Assembly (NCBI GenBank): GCA_001829675.1
Contig: MIBZ01000060.1
Location: forward strand, 1-64,000
Source of the DNA: Sulfurimonas sp. RIFCSPLOWO2_12_36_12
Lineage (GTDB): Bacteria > Campylobacterota > Campylobacteria > Campylobacterales > Sulfurimonadaceae
Direction: 5' to 3'
DNA length: 64,000 nucleotides
Both the position numbers and the translations under genes were made by a program. The notes under the pieces were generated by a model. It was given only the letters and a program-made list of their open reading frames with translations, ran no database searches and was not told the origin of the DNA. Positions 35,405 to 44,419 of this stretch are shown piece after piece (positions within the stretch are counted from its first letter, which is position 1; each line of letters begins with the position of its first letter).

Positions 35405-36913
35405 ATGAACAGAAGAAATTTTTTATACCCTTTCTCTTTTTCGGCAGCGGCGGCAATACTTGTCGGTTGCGAAAAAGAGTCTGACAAAAACACTAAATTC
35501 GATAAAAAGAGCAATGAAACTCAAAAGATGGTGCAGGAACCCCAAAAAAATGTTATAAATGAGAAGTTTGAACCATTTACACAAGAGCTTAAGATTCCCA
35601 AAGAGATTGATTTTGAACATATCGCAAAAGCGAAATTCAATGCTCAAAAAAGCTCCGCTGCTCTCTATAAAGAGAAAAAAACAGATGTTTTAACATTTCA
35701 AGGTGACTTGCCAAATCCAACTATTAGAATCAAAAACGGTGACGATTTTGAGCTAGATTTCACCAACAGCCTTGAAAAACAGACTATTATTCATTGGCAC
35801 GGTTTGCTTGTACCTGAGACTATGGACGGGCATCCGAAGGACGCTATTGCGACAAATATGACAAAAGAGTACAGGTACAGAGTCAATCAAAGGGCGGGGA
35901 CATTCTGGTATCACACACATCCGCACGGCAGAACCGGAGAAGAGATCTACTATGGACTTGCAGGTCTTTACATTATAGAGGACGAAGATGAGAAGAGGTT
36001 AAATCTTCCATCCGGTGAGTTTGAACTGCCTCTGATTATACAAGACAGAAGGTTTGACAAGGAAGGAAATCTTATCTATAAAGAAGCCCAGCAAGACAAT
36101 ATCGGCATTTTAGGCAATGTCATCATGGTAAACTCTACGCCCCATCCCTATAAAAATGTTAAAAACACAAAATACCGCCTTAGAATACTAAACGGCTCAA
36201 GCGCAAGAACATATAAGCTCGCATTTGAGGGTATCGAAGAGTTCATGTTGATTGGAACTGACGGCGGGCTTCTCGAAGAACCCATAGTCGTAAAAGATAT
36301 TTTAGTTGCAGTAGCAGAGCGTATAGATATTATCGTAGATTTTAAAGATAAAAAAGTAGGTGATAGCATAACGCTAAAAACTCTGGGATTTAAAGAAGCC
36401 AGCATTTTTGTACCAAACACCGCCTATCCAGGCTTTGATTCTAAAATAGATATTATGAAATTTAAAGTTACCGAACTTTCTGCTCAAAACCAGCTGCAAA
36501 TTCCAAAAAAACTCTCAACAATTGCAAAAATGAAAGCCTCTGATGCCTCAAAAAGCAGGGTTATAACTATGGAAATTATAGAGGGAGGTGTCTGGACTTT
36601 AAACAAAAAGCCATACGACATGCATAGAGTAGATGAGAGAGTAAAACTAGGCTCAACAGAAATTTGGGAGATTAAAAACAGTGTCCATATGGCACACCCT
36701 TTTCACATACATGGGGTTCATTTTCAAGTGCTTGATAGAACAAGCAAAATAAATTTTCCCACCGACAAGGGGTGGAAAGATACCGTTCTTGTTATGCCTA
36801 ATGAGACCGTTCGTATTATAGTAAAGTTTACTATACCCGGATTATTTCTTCACCACTGTCATATTTTAGAACATGAAGATCACTCTATGATGGCAAATTT
36901 TTTAGTAGAATAG
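35405..36913 (+). CDS. Multicopper oxidase, exported lipoprotein
   Basis: A 502-residue protein with all four copper-binding motifs: HWHG (130-133), HTHPHG (170-175), HPFHIHG and HCHILEHEDHSMM near the end. The N-terminus has an arginine pair and a hydrophobic stretch ending in a lipobox-like LVGC (C22), so it is probably an anchored periplasmic lipoprotein. Relatives (CueO, CotA) oxidise Cu(I), Mn(II) or phenols. It stands alone as a single gene, and the start at 35405 replaces a TTG one codon upstream. Confidence 0.87.
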   Translation: MNRRNFLYPFSFSAAAAILVGCEKESDKNTKFDKKSNETQKMVQEPQKNVINEKFEPFTQELKIPKEIDFEHIAKAKFNAQKSSAALYKEKKTDVLTFQGDLPNPTIRIKNGDDFELDFTNSLEKQTIIHWHGLLVPETMDGHPKDAIATNMTKEYRYRVNQRAGTFWYHTHPHGRTGEEIYYGLAGLYIIEDEDEKRLNLPSGEFELPLIIQDRRFDKEGNLIYKEAQQDNIGILGNVIMVNSTPHPYKNVKNTKYRLRILNGSSARTYKLAFEGIEEFMLIGTDGGLLEEPIVVKDILVAVAERIDIIVDFKDKKVGDSITLKTLGFKEASIFVPNTAYPGFDSKIDIMKFKVTELSAQNQLQIPKKLSTIAKMKASDASKSRVITMEIIEGGVWTLNKKPYDMHRVDERVKLGSTEIWEIKNSVHMAHPFHIHGVHFQVLDRTSKINFPTDKGWKDTVLVMPNETVRIIVKFTIPGLFLHHCHILEHEDHSMMANFLVE

Positions 36914-37001
36914 AAATTATAATAAGATACCCTCTGATTTTTCTCTGCTAAAGAAGCTGAAAATTGCAAATGATAAAGTGCTTTAGTTAAGGAAGTGCAA
37001 T

Positions 37002-37027
37002 GATATGCGGAAAATATTCCGCATATC
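37002..37027. terminator. Stem-loop between the convergent multicopper oxidase and RNase J genes
   Basis: GATATGCGGAA (37002-37012) pairs with TTCCGCATATC (37017-37027), an 11-bp perfect stem with an AATA loop. It probably serves both convergent genes. The same 11-base word recurs at 37052-37062 inside the 3' end of the RNase J gene. Confidence 0.6.
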
Positions 37028-37038
37028 AAAATATTTAT

Positions 37039-39000
37039 CTACATAACAAAGATATGCGGAACAATTAGCGGATATTTTTTCATTTTTCTATAAATATGTT
37101 TTCTAACAACTTGGCGAAGGTCATTTTCCAATGCTCTTGCATTTTCTATCAGTCCCTCTTTTATGTTGGCAAGGAAGTGTTCTAGCACCTCTTCAATCTC
37201 TTTAGCAAAGAATTTATCCTGCTTATCAGAAACTAAACCAAACGAAGTTACCAACGGCTTAGAGAGCATTGTAGAGTGCTGTCCGTCTATCTGGGCAACA
37301 ATCATTACAATACCGTCAGATGCAAGTTTTTGACGGTCGATTACAATGTCATCTTCTATTTTATGATTGTTTTGGTTATCAATATATGTCTTGCCGGTTC
37401 TTACTGTTTTTACTTTTCTCATATATTTTGGAGCAATCTCTACCGTATCTCCGTCATTCATAATATATATATTACGCTCAGGAACACCACACATCATTGC
37501 AGTCTCTTTATGCTTCATTACATGATTGTACTCACCGTGGATTGGCAAAAAGAATTTAGGATTGACAAGACGAAGCATAAGCTTTTGCTCTTCTATAGAA
37601 GCGTGTCCTGATACATGCAGTTCTCTATCCAGAGCTATCTTTGCTCCGGCGCGCTGGAGATGGTTTAACATCCCGGAGATTGAGCCTTCATTTCCCGGAA
37701 TAGGGCGAGATGAAAGAACAATTAAATCATTTGGTTTAATTTTCACATGTCTATGTTCGCCGATTGACATTCTAAATAGTGCAGAACTTGGCTCACCTTG
37801 TGAACCGGTTGTAACAATAAGAATATCTTTATCATTCATTGAAGCAATCTGTTCCGGCTCTACAAATATATTTTTTGGCAGTTTAATATAGTCATACTGC
37901 ATAGCTATTTCAATATTTCTCTCCATTGAACGACCTATGACACAAACTTTACGCCCATACTTCACGCCGTACTGGATAGCCTGAAAAACACGGTGAATGT
38001 TTGAACTGAAAGTTGAGAGCAATACTCTGCCTTCAGCTTTTGAAAATACTCTATCAAGTGCCGGTGCAACACTAAGCTCAGACGGAGTAGGAGCTGTATT
38101 GTATGAGTTTGTAGAGTCGCTTAACAGACAAAGAACACCTTTGTCACCGTAGTGAGCTAATCTATGTAAATCCGCAGTATAACCATCTACCGGCGTGTGG
38201 TCTATTTTAAAGTCACCTGTGTGAATAATAGTTCCGGCAGGTGTAGTAATTGCCAGTGATGATGAATCTATAATAGAGTGAGTCATGTGCATCCACTCTA
38301 TCTCAAAATCTTCACCGATTTTATAAATTTTTCTCTTTTCAATTGGGTGCAGATGCTGTTTGAACTCTTTTATATGATGTTCATCAAATTTGCTTCCTAT
38401 CATTGCTAAAGGAAGCGGTGAACCATATATCGGAAACTGCATCTCTTTGTACAGATATGGCATTGCTCCAATATGGTCTTCGTGTGCGTGCGTTATAATT
38501 ATTGCTTTAATTTTATCTTTGATTTCACGAATATATGTAAAGTCAGGTACCAAAATATCAACACCGTGCATATCTTCATCTGGAAAACTCATACCGACAT
38601 CTACAAGTATCGCTTCATTTTGAGTTTCAAATACTGTAATATTTCCGCCGATTTCACCAAGTCCGCCAAGCGGGGTAATGCGGATTTTCTCTTTTGAGTT
38701 TAAATCTAATTTATAGTGCGGATTAAGTCTCTGCTTATGAGCTTCTTGATTTATTTCAACAAATGCTTTTAAATTTTCATCTACAGGTGTGCTTTGACGA
38801 CGACGCCCTCTTGATGCACTCTTGTTTTTGCTGCTGTTAGCCGGATTGCTGCCTGCTGGGTTGCTACCTGCCGGTTTGTTGCCATTTTGGTTATTTGGCT
38901 TACTGCTATTATTGTTGTTGGGTCTTCTGTTGTTATAATTATTTGGTTTACGATTTTCTTGAGAAATACTTTCGTTAATTTCCTGATTCTCTTGTTCCAT
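37039..39000 (-). CDS. rnj: Ribonuclease J with low-complexity N-terminal extension
   Basis: A 653-residue metallo-beta-lactamase/beta-CASP ribonuclease (THAHEDHIGA motif, then the CASP segment and a C-terminal domain). It is the main mRNA-degrading nuclease in Campylobacterota. Residues 1-75 are disordered and rich in Asn, Pro, Ser and Lys, with short repeats such as AGSNPAGSNPA and a basic RGRRRQ segment; a long tail of this kind is also found in Helicobacter RNase J. Its start overlaps the end of rsmA by 26 bases. Confidence 0.93.
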   Translation of the reverse strand: MEQENQEINESISQENRKPNNYNNRRPNNNNSSKPNNQNGNKPAGSNPAGSNPANSSKNKSASRGRRRQSTPVDENLKAFVEINQEAHKQRLNPHYKLDLNSKEKIRITPLGGLGEIGGNITVFETQNEAILVDVGMSFPDEDMHGVDILVPDFTYIREIKDKIKAIIITHAHEDHIGAMPYLYKEMQFPIYGSPLPLAMIGSKFDEHHIKEFKQHLHPIEKRKIYKIGEDFEIEWMHMTHSIIDSSSLAITTPAGTIIHTGDFKIDHTPVDGYTADLHRLAHYGDKGVLCLLSDSTNSYNTAPTPSELSVAPALDRVFSKAEGRVLLSTFSSNIHRVFQAIQYGVKYGRKVCVIGRSMERNIEIAMQYDYIKLPKNIFVEPEQIASMNDKDILIVTTGSQGEPSSALFRMSIGEHRHVKIKPNDLIVLSSRPIPGNEGSISGMLNHLQRAGAKIALDRELHVSGHASIEEQKLMLRLVNPKFFLPIHGEYNHVMKHKETAMMCGVPERNIYIMNDGDTVEIAPKYMRKVKTVRTGKTYIDNQNNHKIEDDIVIDRQKLASDGIVMIVAQIDGQHSTMLSKPLVTSFGLVSDKQDKFFAKEIEEVLEHFLANIKEGLIENARALENDLRQVVRKHIYRKMKKYPLIVPHIFVM

Positions 39001-39775
39001 CCAAACTCCTTGTTAGTTTATAGAGTTGGTGATAGTCTAGGGTAGAAACTTGATGAGGACGAATCGTTTGTGCAAGATTAAGCTTAAGAAAAGCATCTTG
39101 AAGTATAGTTTTTTGATAAACAACTGATAGATTTTTCATAAGAGTTTTCCGAGGTTGCGTAAATGCAACTCTAAGCATATCCTCAAAATCTTTATCACTT
39201 CTATCACTATTTTTTTGTATCAAAAAAACTGCAGAATCTATTTTTGGCTGCGGTTCAAATGCCGTTGGCGGAACTCTCACAACTATATGTGCGTCTCCTA
39301 CACTTTGAGTTATAATACCCAAAGAGCCAAATACTTTATCACCCTCATGTGCGCAAAATTTTTCTGCAACTTCAAGCTGTACCATTACAAGTATATTTTT
39401 GCATTTTGGATCTGCGAGGGCTTTTAGAATTATGTTAGTCGCTATATAGTATGGCAAATTTGCCACCAAATCATACGACTCATCTATAAGTTCACTCTTC
39501 CAAACATTAAGAACATCCCCACAATGTATGCGGAGCTGTTTGGTTGCGATCTCTTTTTCAAATTTATTTTGTAACAGTTTACACAAATCGGTATCGACCT
39601 CAAAAGCTTCTACACTTTTGACATCTACTAAAAATTTAGTTAAATCACCTAAGCCAGGCCCAATCTCTACGATTTTGTTATCGTTGTTGGGCATCGCTTC
39701 GACGATTTTTTGTAAAATAGTTTTATCTTTTAAGAAATTTTGTCCAAACTTCTTTTTTGCTACAATTTTTTCCAT
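38975..39775 (-). CDS. rsmA: 16S rRNA dimethyladenosine transferase RsmA (KsgA)
   Basis: A 266-residue methyltransferase with FGQNFLKD at the N-terminus, the SAM motif EIGPGLGDLT and the catalytic NLPYYIAT. It dimethylates two adenines at the 3' end of 16S rRNA. It overlaps the RNase J gene by 26 bases, so two RNA-maturation enzymes are coupled. Confidence 0.95.
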   Translation of the reverse strand: MEKIVAKKKFGQNFLKDKTILQKIVEAMPNNDNKIVEIGPGLGDLTKFLVDVKSVEAFEVDTDLCKLLQNKFEKEIATKQLRIHCGDVLNVWKSELIDESYDLVANLPYYIATNIILKALADPKCKNILVMVQLEVAEKFCAHEGDKVFGSLGIITQSVGDAHIVVRVPPTAFEPQPKIDSAVFLIQKNSDRSDKDFEDMLRVAFTQPRKTLMKNLSVVYQKTILQDAFLKLNLAQTIRPHQVSTLDYHQLYKLTRSLDGTRESGN

Positions 39776-39823
39776 AAGCGGCTATTTTATACTATTTTTA
39801 CTTATGTTTAGTTAATGAAAGCA

Positions 39824-39846
39824 AAAGCAGGGAAAAACCCTGCTTT
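39824..39846 (-). terminator. Terminator of the malic enzyme gene
   Basis: AAAGCAGGG and CCCTGCTTT form a perfect 9-bp stem with a five-base loop, 7 bases beyond the maeB stop, followed on the minus strand by a T-rich stretch (tttgctttc). Confidence 0.75.
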
Positions 39847-39852
39847 AAAAAC

Positions 39853-41136
39853 TTACTTTGCGTTATCAGCCATAGCTTGAAGTTTAGCTTTATAAGCCTC
39901 AAGATTAAAATCTTTAACTCCAGCTACACCATCTTCAACTGCTGCTTGTGCAACCGCCGATGAAACCCATACAAGAAGTCTTTTGTCAAACGGTGAAGGA
40001 ATGATATACTCTGGACCAAATGCCATATCATCTCTCTTATGAGCTTTTGCCACATAATCAGGCACTGACTCTTTTGCAAGAGCAGCCAACGCTTTTGAAG
40101 CTGCCATTTTCATATTTTCTGTGATTTTTGTAGCTCTAACATCAAGCGCGCCACGGAAAATAAATGGAAAACCAAGAACATTATTTACTTGATTTGCAAA
40201 ATCGCTTCTACCTGTACCGATAATTAAATCATCTCTAACTGATTTTGCCAATGCAGGCATAATCTCAGGAGTTGGATTTGCACAGGCAAAGATAATTGGA
40301 TTAGCTGCCATAGAAGCTACCATATCTGTAGATATCTGATCAGGACCAGAAAGACCAAGAATCATATCTGCATTTTTAGCTGCATCCGCCGGTGTTCTAT
40401 CTGTAGTATCGATAGCGTAAGCTTTCTTTTGCTCATTTAAATCTGTTCTTCCAGTGTGGATAACACCTTTGGAGTCAAGCATAGTGATGTTTTTAACACC
40501 AAGCGCCTTATACATATTTGCACAAGCTATTCCGCTTGCTCCTGCACCGATAACTACAACTTTCAACTCTTCTGCTTTTTTACCGCTCATTTCAAGAGCA
40601 TTAATAAGTCCTGCCGTTGTAATAACCGCTGTTCCGTGTTGATCATCGTGAAAAACAGGAACATTACATATCTCTTTAAGTCTTGTCTCTATTTCAAAAC
40701 ATTGAGGCGCAGCAATATCTTCAAGATTTATACCGCCAAATGTATCTGCAATAGCAGCAACCGTAGCGATTATAGATTCTGTATCATGAACATTCAGCTC
40801 AATATCTACTGCATCAACATGGGCAAATGCTTTAAAAAGTACACATTTTCCCTCCATAACAGGCTTGCCAGCCAAATGACCGATATCACCAAGACCCAAT
40901 ACTGCTGTACCGTCAGAAATAACTGCTACCAGATTACCTTTGTTTGTGTAATCGTATGCTGCATCAATATCTTTTTCTATCTCTAGACAAGGGTATGCAA
41001 CACCAGGGCTGTAAGCCATCGCCAACTCTTTTACCGTATCACAAGGTTTTGTAATCAGTGTTCCTATTTTTCCGTTGCTATCAAATTGATTTCTAGCTTT
41101 GTGGTAGTCTAAAGACTCTTGCTCAAAAGTTGACAT
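39853..41136 (-). CDS. maeB: Malic enzyme (oxaloacetate-decarboxylating)
   Basis: A 427-residue enzyme with the family segments AYSPGVAYPCLEIEKD, GDIGHLAGKPVMEGK, FHDDQHGTAV and the nucleotide-binding VVIGAGASGIA. It converts malate to pyruvate with CO2 release and NAD(P)H, or the reverse. The length corresponds to the short form without the C-terminal phosphotransacetylase-like domain. A ribosome binding site (aggag) precedes the ATG. Confidence 0.92.
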   Translation of the reverse strand: MSTFEQESLDYHKARNQFDSNGKIGTLITKPCDTVKELAMAYSPGVAYPCLEIEKDIDAAYDYTNKGNLVAVISDGTAVLGLGDIGHLAGKPVMEGKCVLFKAFAHVDAVDIELNVHDTESIIATVAAIADTFGGINLEDIAAPQCFEIETRLKEICNVPVFHDDQHGTAVITTAGLINALEMSGKKAEELKVVVIGAGASGIACANMYKALGVKNITMLDSKGVIHTGRTDLNEQKKAYAIDTTDRTPADAAKNADMILGLSGPDQISTDMVASMAANPIIFACANPTPEIMPALAKSVRDDLIIGTGRSDFANQVNNVLGFPFIFRGALDVRATKITENMKMAASKALAALAKESVPDYVAKAHKRDDMAFGPEYIIPSPFDKRLLVWVSSAVAQAAVEDGVAGVKDFNLEAYKAKLQAMADNAK

Positions 41137-41232
41137 ATTTTCTCCTGTTTTAGTGTGCGCCGATTATATCAGCGTTATACTAATAGTTTCATTTCGCAAC
41201 ACAAATCACTTCTATTCAGCTCTTGTTTGTGT

Positions 41233-41286
41233 AAATTAGAAACAATGAGAATGTTTCACATGAAACATTCTCATTGTTTCTAATTT
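41233..41286. repeat. 54-bp near-perfect palindrome containing a parS-like site
   Basis: Positions 41233-41258 and 41261-41286 are perfectly inverted (26-bp arms) around a CA centre. It lies between the divergent genes maeB and hisF, where a terminator hairpin would not be expected. The 16-base core (41252-41267) is TGTTTCACATGAAACA, which differs at one base from the widely known parS sequence TGTTTCACGTGAAACA. ParB binding is inferred. Confidence 0.8.
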
Positions 41287-41316
41287 TAAAAAAAACTTAC
41301 TATAAGCGACAAAGTG

Positions 41317-41322
41317 TATAAT
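41317..41322 (+). promoter_or_regulatory. -10 box of the hisF operon
   Basis: TATAAT, 28 bases before the hisF start and 30 bases after the 54-bp palindrome. Confidence 0.5.
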
Positions 41323-41349
41323 TTCACTATATTATAAAAGGTGTTGCTT

Positions 41350-42108
41350 TTGAACTATTTTGCAAAAAGAATTATTCCATGTCTTGATGTTAAAGATGGA
41401 CGCGTTGTTAAAGGCGTTAATTTTGTTGGCCTTAGAGATGCCGGCGATCCTGTGGAAGTTGCAAGAAGATATAACGAAGAAGGTGCAGATGAGATTACAT
41501 TTTTAGATATAACTGCATCAAGCGACAATCGTGACACCATAGTTGATATAGTTGCACAAGTGGCACGCGAAATATTTATACCGCTAACCGTCGGTGGCGG
41601 AATTAGAAAACTTGACGATATTTACAAACTTTTAAATGTCGGATGCGATAAAGTAAGTGTAAACTCAGCAGCTATAAAAAGACCCCAGTTAATAGACGAG
41701 AGTGCAAAAAGATTTGGTTCTCAATGTATCGTAACGGCGATTGATGTAAAAAAAGTCGGTAATAAATATCATGTTTATTTAAACGGTGGACGCGTTGACA
41801 CGGGAATAGATGCAGTTGAGTGGGCAAAAGAGGTGGTTGAGCGCGGAAGCGGTGAAATACTTCTAACATCGATGGATGCAGATGGAACAAAAGCCGGATT
41901 TGAGTTAAATATCACCCAGCAGATAAGCCGTGCTGTAAATGTTCCGGTAATTGCCAGCGGCGGTGCTGGAACTATGGAGCATATAAAAGAGGCATTTTTG
42001 CATGGTGCGGATGCTGCATTGGCTGCTAGTATCTTTCATTACAAAGAGATAAATATTATGGATTTAAAACGATATTTACATGAAAATAATATTCCGGTTC
42101 GTTTATGA
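41350..42108 (+). CDS. hisF: Imidazole glycerol phosphate synthase subunit HisF
   Basis: A 252-residue (beta/alpha)8 barrel with [18 protein letters not shown] at the start and the phosphate-binding segments [10 protein letters not shown] and [10 protein letters not shown]. With HisH it makes imidazole glycerol phosphate and AICAR in histidine synthesis. A TTG start at 41350 is preferred, since it gives the usual N-terminus (MNYFAKRI) and has AAAGGTG 6 bases before it; a GTG at 41341 would fall inside that ribosome binding site. No hisH is adjacent. Confidence 0.93.
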   Translation: MNYFAKRIIPCLDVKDGRVVKGVNFVGLRDAGDPVEVARRYNEEGADEITFLDITASSDNRDTIVDIVAQVAREIFIPLTVGGGIRKLDDIYKLLNVGCDKVSVNSAAIKRPQLIDESAKRFGSQCIVTAIDVKKVGNKYHVYLNGGRVDTGIDAVEWAKEVVERGSGEILLTSMDADGTKAGFELNITQQISRAVNVPVIASGGAGTMEHIKEAFLHGADAALAASIFHYKEINIMDLKRYLHENNIPVRL

Positions 42109-42668
42109 TAATTTGTGCAGGAAACAACGAAACATTTGACTTTGCTCAACCTATGGGAGTAGGGCTAATTGAGACTGCTATGAATTTAACCAGAGTTTGT
42201 CTCTTTGATAAACCGGAATTTTTGTTGTTTGTAGGAAGTGCAGGGAGCTACGGAGAGCACAATATTTTTGACATAATTGAGTCTAAGACGGCATCAAATA
42301 TTGAGCTTGGATTTTTAAATAATGACGCATACACTCCAATTGATAATGTAATATCTACTAACATAGATAAAACAAAAAAAGATGTTATAGTCAACTCTTC
42401 TAACTATATATCAACAAACGAAGAGCTAACAAAAAAATTTCTAAAGCTAGGTATAGCCGTAGAAAATATGGAGTTTTTTGCTGTATTAAGGGTTGCTCAG
42501 GAGTTTGACATTCCTGCCGGCGGGGTTTTTTGTATAACTAACTACACTAACAAAAATGCTCATGAAGATTTTTTAAAAAATCACGAAGAGGCAAAAAGAG
42601 TTTTAACTCTGCATATAAAAAAAAGAATCAAAGAACTGACTTCAAACCAAAGGCTCTTTAGAAAATGA
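42105..42668 (+). CDS. Purine nucleoside phosphorylase/nucleosidase family protein (PunB-like)
   Basis: A 187-residue protein of the PNP_UDP_1 superfamily, shorter than usual, with [16 protein letters not shown] and the base-binding [13 protein letters not shown] (catalytic acidic site normally in ME-x-E/A contexts). Similar short proteins of this group occur near the origin in Helicobacter (PunB). It overlaps hisF by ATGA and rlmN by ATGA. A role in purine salvage is inferred from family only. Confidence 0.7.
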   Translation: MIICAGNNETFDFAQPMGVGLIETAMNLTRVCLFDKPEFLLFVGSAGSYGEHNIFDIIESKTASNIELGFLNNDAYTPIDNVISTNIDKTKKDVIVNSSNYISTNEELTKKFLKLGIAVENMEFFAVLRVAQEFDIPAGGVFCITNYTNKNAHEDFLKNHEEAKRVLTLHIKKRIKELTSNQRLFRK

Positions 42669-43735
42669 AACAATCACTACTTGATTTTACACTGAGAGAG
42701 TTACAAGAACAGATAAAACCATCTTTTAGAGCTAAACAAATATATGGCTGGCTTTATCATAACTATGTGCAAAACTTTGATGAAATGAAAAATATTCCAA
42801 AAGCATTAAAAGATGAGTTAGAAGAAAAATTTATTGTAAATCCACTTAAGATAATAAAAAAAGAAGAGTCAACAGATGGCACCATCAAGTACCTCTTTGA
42901 GCTTCAAGACGGCAAAACCATCGAGAGCGTCTGGCTTAAGATGAAAGAAGAAATTACCGATGAAAATGGTAATGTAACTCAGGAAGCAAAATATACGATA
43001 TGTGTTTCGACTCAAGTAGGGTGTAAAGTCGGCTGTGCGTTTTGTTTAACTGCAAAAGGCGGATTTACAAGAGATTTGAGTGCAGGCGAGATAGTTGCGC
43101 AGGTTGTAGCTCTAAAAAGAGATAACTGCCACAAACACAACAGAATGATAAATATAGTATATATGGGAATGGGTGAGCCGCTGGATAATCTTGACAATCT
43201 AGCAAAAGCGATAGAGATATTTAAAGAAGAAGATGGTTTATGCATCTCGGGCAAGAGACAGACTGTATCTACAAGCGGACTCAGCAACAAGATAGACAAG
43301 CTTGGAGAGATGGATTTAGGCGTTCATATTGCTATATCGCTTCATGCTGTTGATGATGAATTAAGAACCGAATTAATACCAATGAATAAAGCACATAATA
43401 TCTCTTCTATAATTGAAGCGGTTAAACGCTTCCCGATAGACACAAGAAAAAGAGTTATGTTTGAGTATCTGGTTATTAAAAATAAAAATGACGACATAGG
43501 CTCTGCTAAAAAACTTGTTAAACTGCTCTCAGGCATCAAAGCCAAAGTAAACCTAATATATTTCAATCCATACCCGGGAACTGTATATCAGAGACCAAAT
43601 AAAGCCGATATGGTAGCTTTCCAAGAGTATCTAATAAATCACGGTCTTTTATGTACTATACGCGACTCTAAAGGCATAGATATCAGTGCAGCGTGCGGAC
43701 AGCTAAAAGAACAAACACAAAGCGAATTGATATGA
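42665..43735 (+). CDS. rlmN: 23S rRNA (adenine2503-C2) methyltransferase RlmN
   Basis: A 356-residue radical SAM enzyme with CxxxCxxC in GCKVGCAFC, the GMGEPLDN segment and the YLVIKNKND region; the C-terminal SAACGQL cysteine is the second methyl-transfer residue. It methylates A2503 of 23S rRNA and A37 of some tRNAs. It is coupled to the gene before it and to the small gene after it by ATGA overlaps. Confidence 0.95.
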   Translation: MKQSLLDFTLRELQEQIKPSFRAKQIYGWLYHNYVQNFDEMKNIPKALKDELEEKFIVNPLKIIKKEESTDGTIKYLFELQDGKTIESVWLKMKEEITDENGNVTQEAKYTICVSTQVGCKVGCAFCLTAKGGFTRDLSAGEIVAQVVALKRDNCHKHNRMINIVYMGMGEPLDNLDNLAKAIEIFKEEDGLCISGKRQTVSTSGLSNKIDKLGEMDLGVHIAISLHAVDDELRTELIPMNKAHNISSIIEAVKRFPIDTRKRVMFEYLVIKNKNDDIGSAKKLVKLLSGIKAKVNLIYFNPYPGTVYQRPNKADMVAFQEYLINHGLLCTIRDSKGIDISAACGQLKEQTQSELI

Positions 43736-43839
43736 GCTATGTAGAAATTTTTCAGATTATATTTTTGGTAGTTGTTTTTGCGGTAGGATTATTTGGCTTT
43801 TTAAAAGCTGCAACGGCAGATGATAAAACTAAAGACTAA
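43732..43839 (+). CDS. Small single-pass membrane peptide (35 residues)
   Basis: A short gene whose ATG overlaps the rlmN stop (ATGA). The product (start MSYVEIFQIIFLVVV) has one hydrophobic helix (about residues 5-25) and a charged tail ending ADDKTKD. The overlap with rlmN and the membrane-helix composition support translation. No family is recognised. A terminator-like hairpin follows 25 bases later. Confidence 0.6.
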   Translation: MSYVEIFQIIFLVVVFAVGLFGFLKAATADDKTKD

Positions 43840-43863
43840 GCGTTCTTAATTAAATAATTAACA

Positions 43864-43892
43864 AAACGACCAACACACCAGGGAGGTCGTTT
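43864..43892 (+). terminator. Terminator after the hisF-rlmN operon
   Basis: AAACGACC (43864-43871) pairs with GGTCGTTT (43885-43892) around a 13-base loop. It ends the hisF-punB-like-rlmN-small peptide operon. Confidence 0.6.
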
Positions 43893-43966
43893 ATGAATAC
43901 AATAATACACTAAAATAACTAACTAACTTTACATAATTTTATAAAAAGAAAGCGATTTCACATTTT

Positions 43967-44075
43967 ATAAATCTCGAAAAACTTGTTTTTCGTAGCTTTA
44001 GGGGGTTGCAAGGGACATTTGTCCCTGCCACTAAAACGGACGAGTTCGTTTTAGCGTGTAAAACCAGTAGTTAAT
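43967..44075 (+). repeat. Three-hairpin intergenic element, copy A
   Basis: Three consecutive hairpins: CGAAAAAC/GTTTTTCG (43975-43992), AGGGACA/TGTCCCT (44011-44026) and CTAAAACG/CGTTTTAG (44031-44054), with GTAGCTTTAGGGGG between the first two. A second copy in the same orientation lies at 46779-46890, with 31 identical bases around the third hairpin (44026-44056 and 46838-46868). Its nature (structured RNA, REP-like or small mobile element) is unknown. Confidence 0.75.
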
Positions 44076-44149
44076 AAAAATTTCTATAAAACTCTTAAAA
44101 AAAAATTTACTATCAAAAAAATTACTGTTTTTTATCAATATGTGTACTA

Positions 44150-44174
44150 TTCACACATTGCTCTAAGGTGTGAA
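44150..44174. promoter_or_regulatory. Inverted repeat TTCACAC-N11-GTGTGAA
   Basis: A 7-bp inverted repeat with one helical turn spacing, in non-coding AT-rich DNA. It looks like a dimeric regulator site or a pair of DnaA-like boxes facing each other; no gene start is close enough to assign it. Confidence 0.35.
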
Positions 44175-44419
44175 CAATATAAAGAAAAATATAAAAAGAA
44201 TTCAAAAATTTAGCTTTAATTTAAGAACAAATTTATATAAAAGTATCCTGAATTTAAAAACGGTGAATATGCCTTAAAGTGCCTATTTTACGGACATATG
44301 AGACTTTTATTATACATTGTTATATTAAAAATCAGAATGTCTCCGAAAGCTACATAAAGTTATTCACATATGATGCATAATTTTTTAAATAATTTTAAAA
44401 ATTTACTAAGATATGGCTT

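Larger units (their letters stand above)
43840..44419. other. 580-base non-coding region between rlmN operon and the RluA-family gene
   Basis: No gene is seen. In order it holds a terminator hairpin (43864-43892), copy A of a three-hairpin repeat (about 43967-44075), AT-rich sequence, an inverted repeat TTCACAC/GTGTGAA (44150-44156 and 44168-44174), and a DnaA-box-like TTATTCACA at 44360-44368. The DnaA-box-like words are too sparse to be called an origin. Confidence 0.6.

Noticed and set aside
37276..38697. Plus-strand open frames across the RNase J gene
   Set aside because: They lie fully inside a well-supported gene on the other strand and show no ribosome binding sites or family features.
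40456..40986. 176-codon plus-strand frame inside the malic enzyme gene
   Set aside because: Antisense shadow of maeB, cysteine- and asparagine-rich with no recognisable fold.
44360..44368. TTATTCACA in the 580-base gap as a replication origin
   Set aside because: Single box without a trio or a clear unwinding element; the dnaA-dnaN spacer fits much better.
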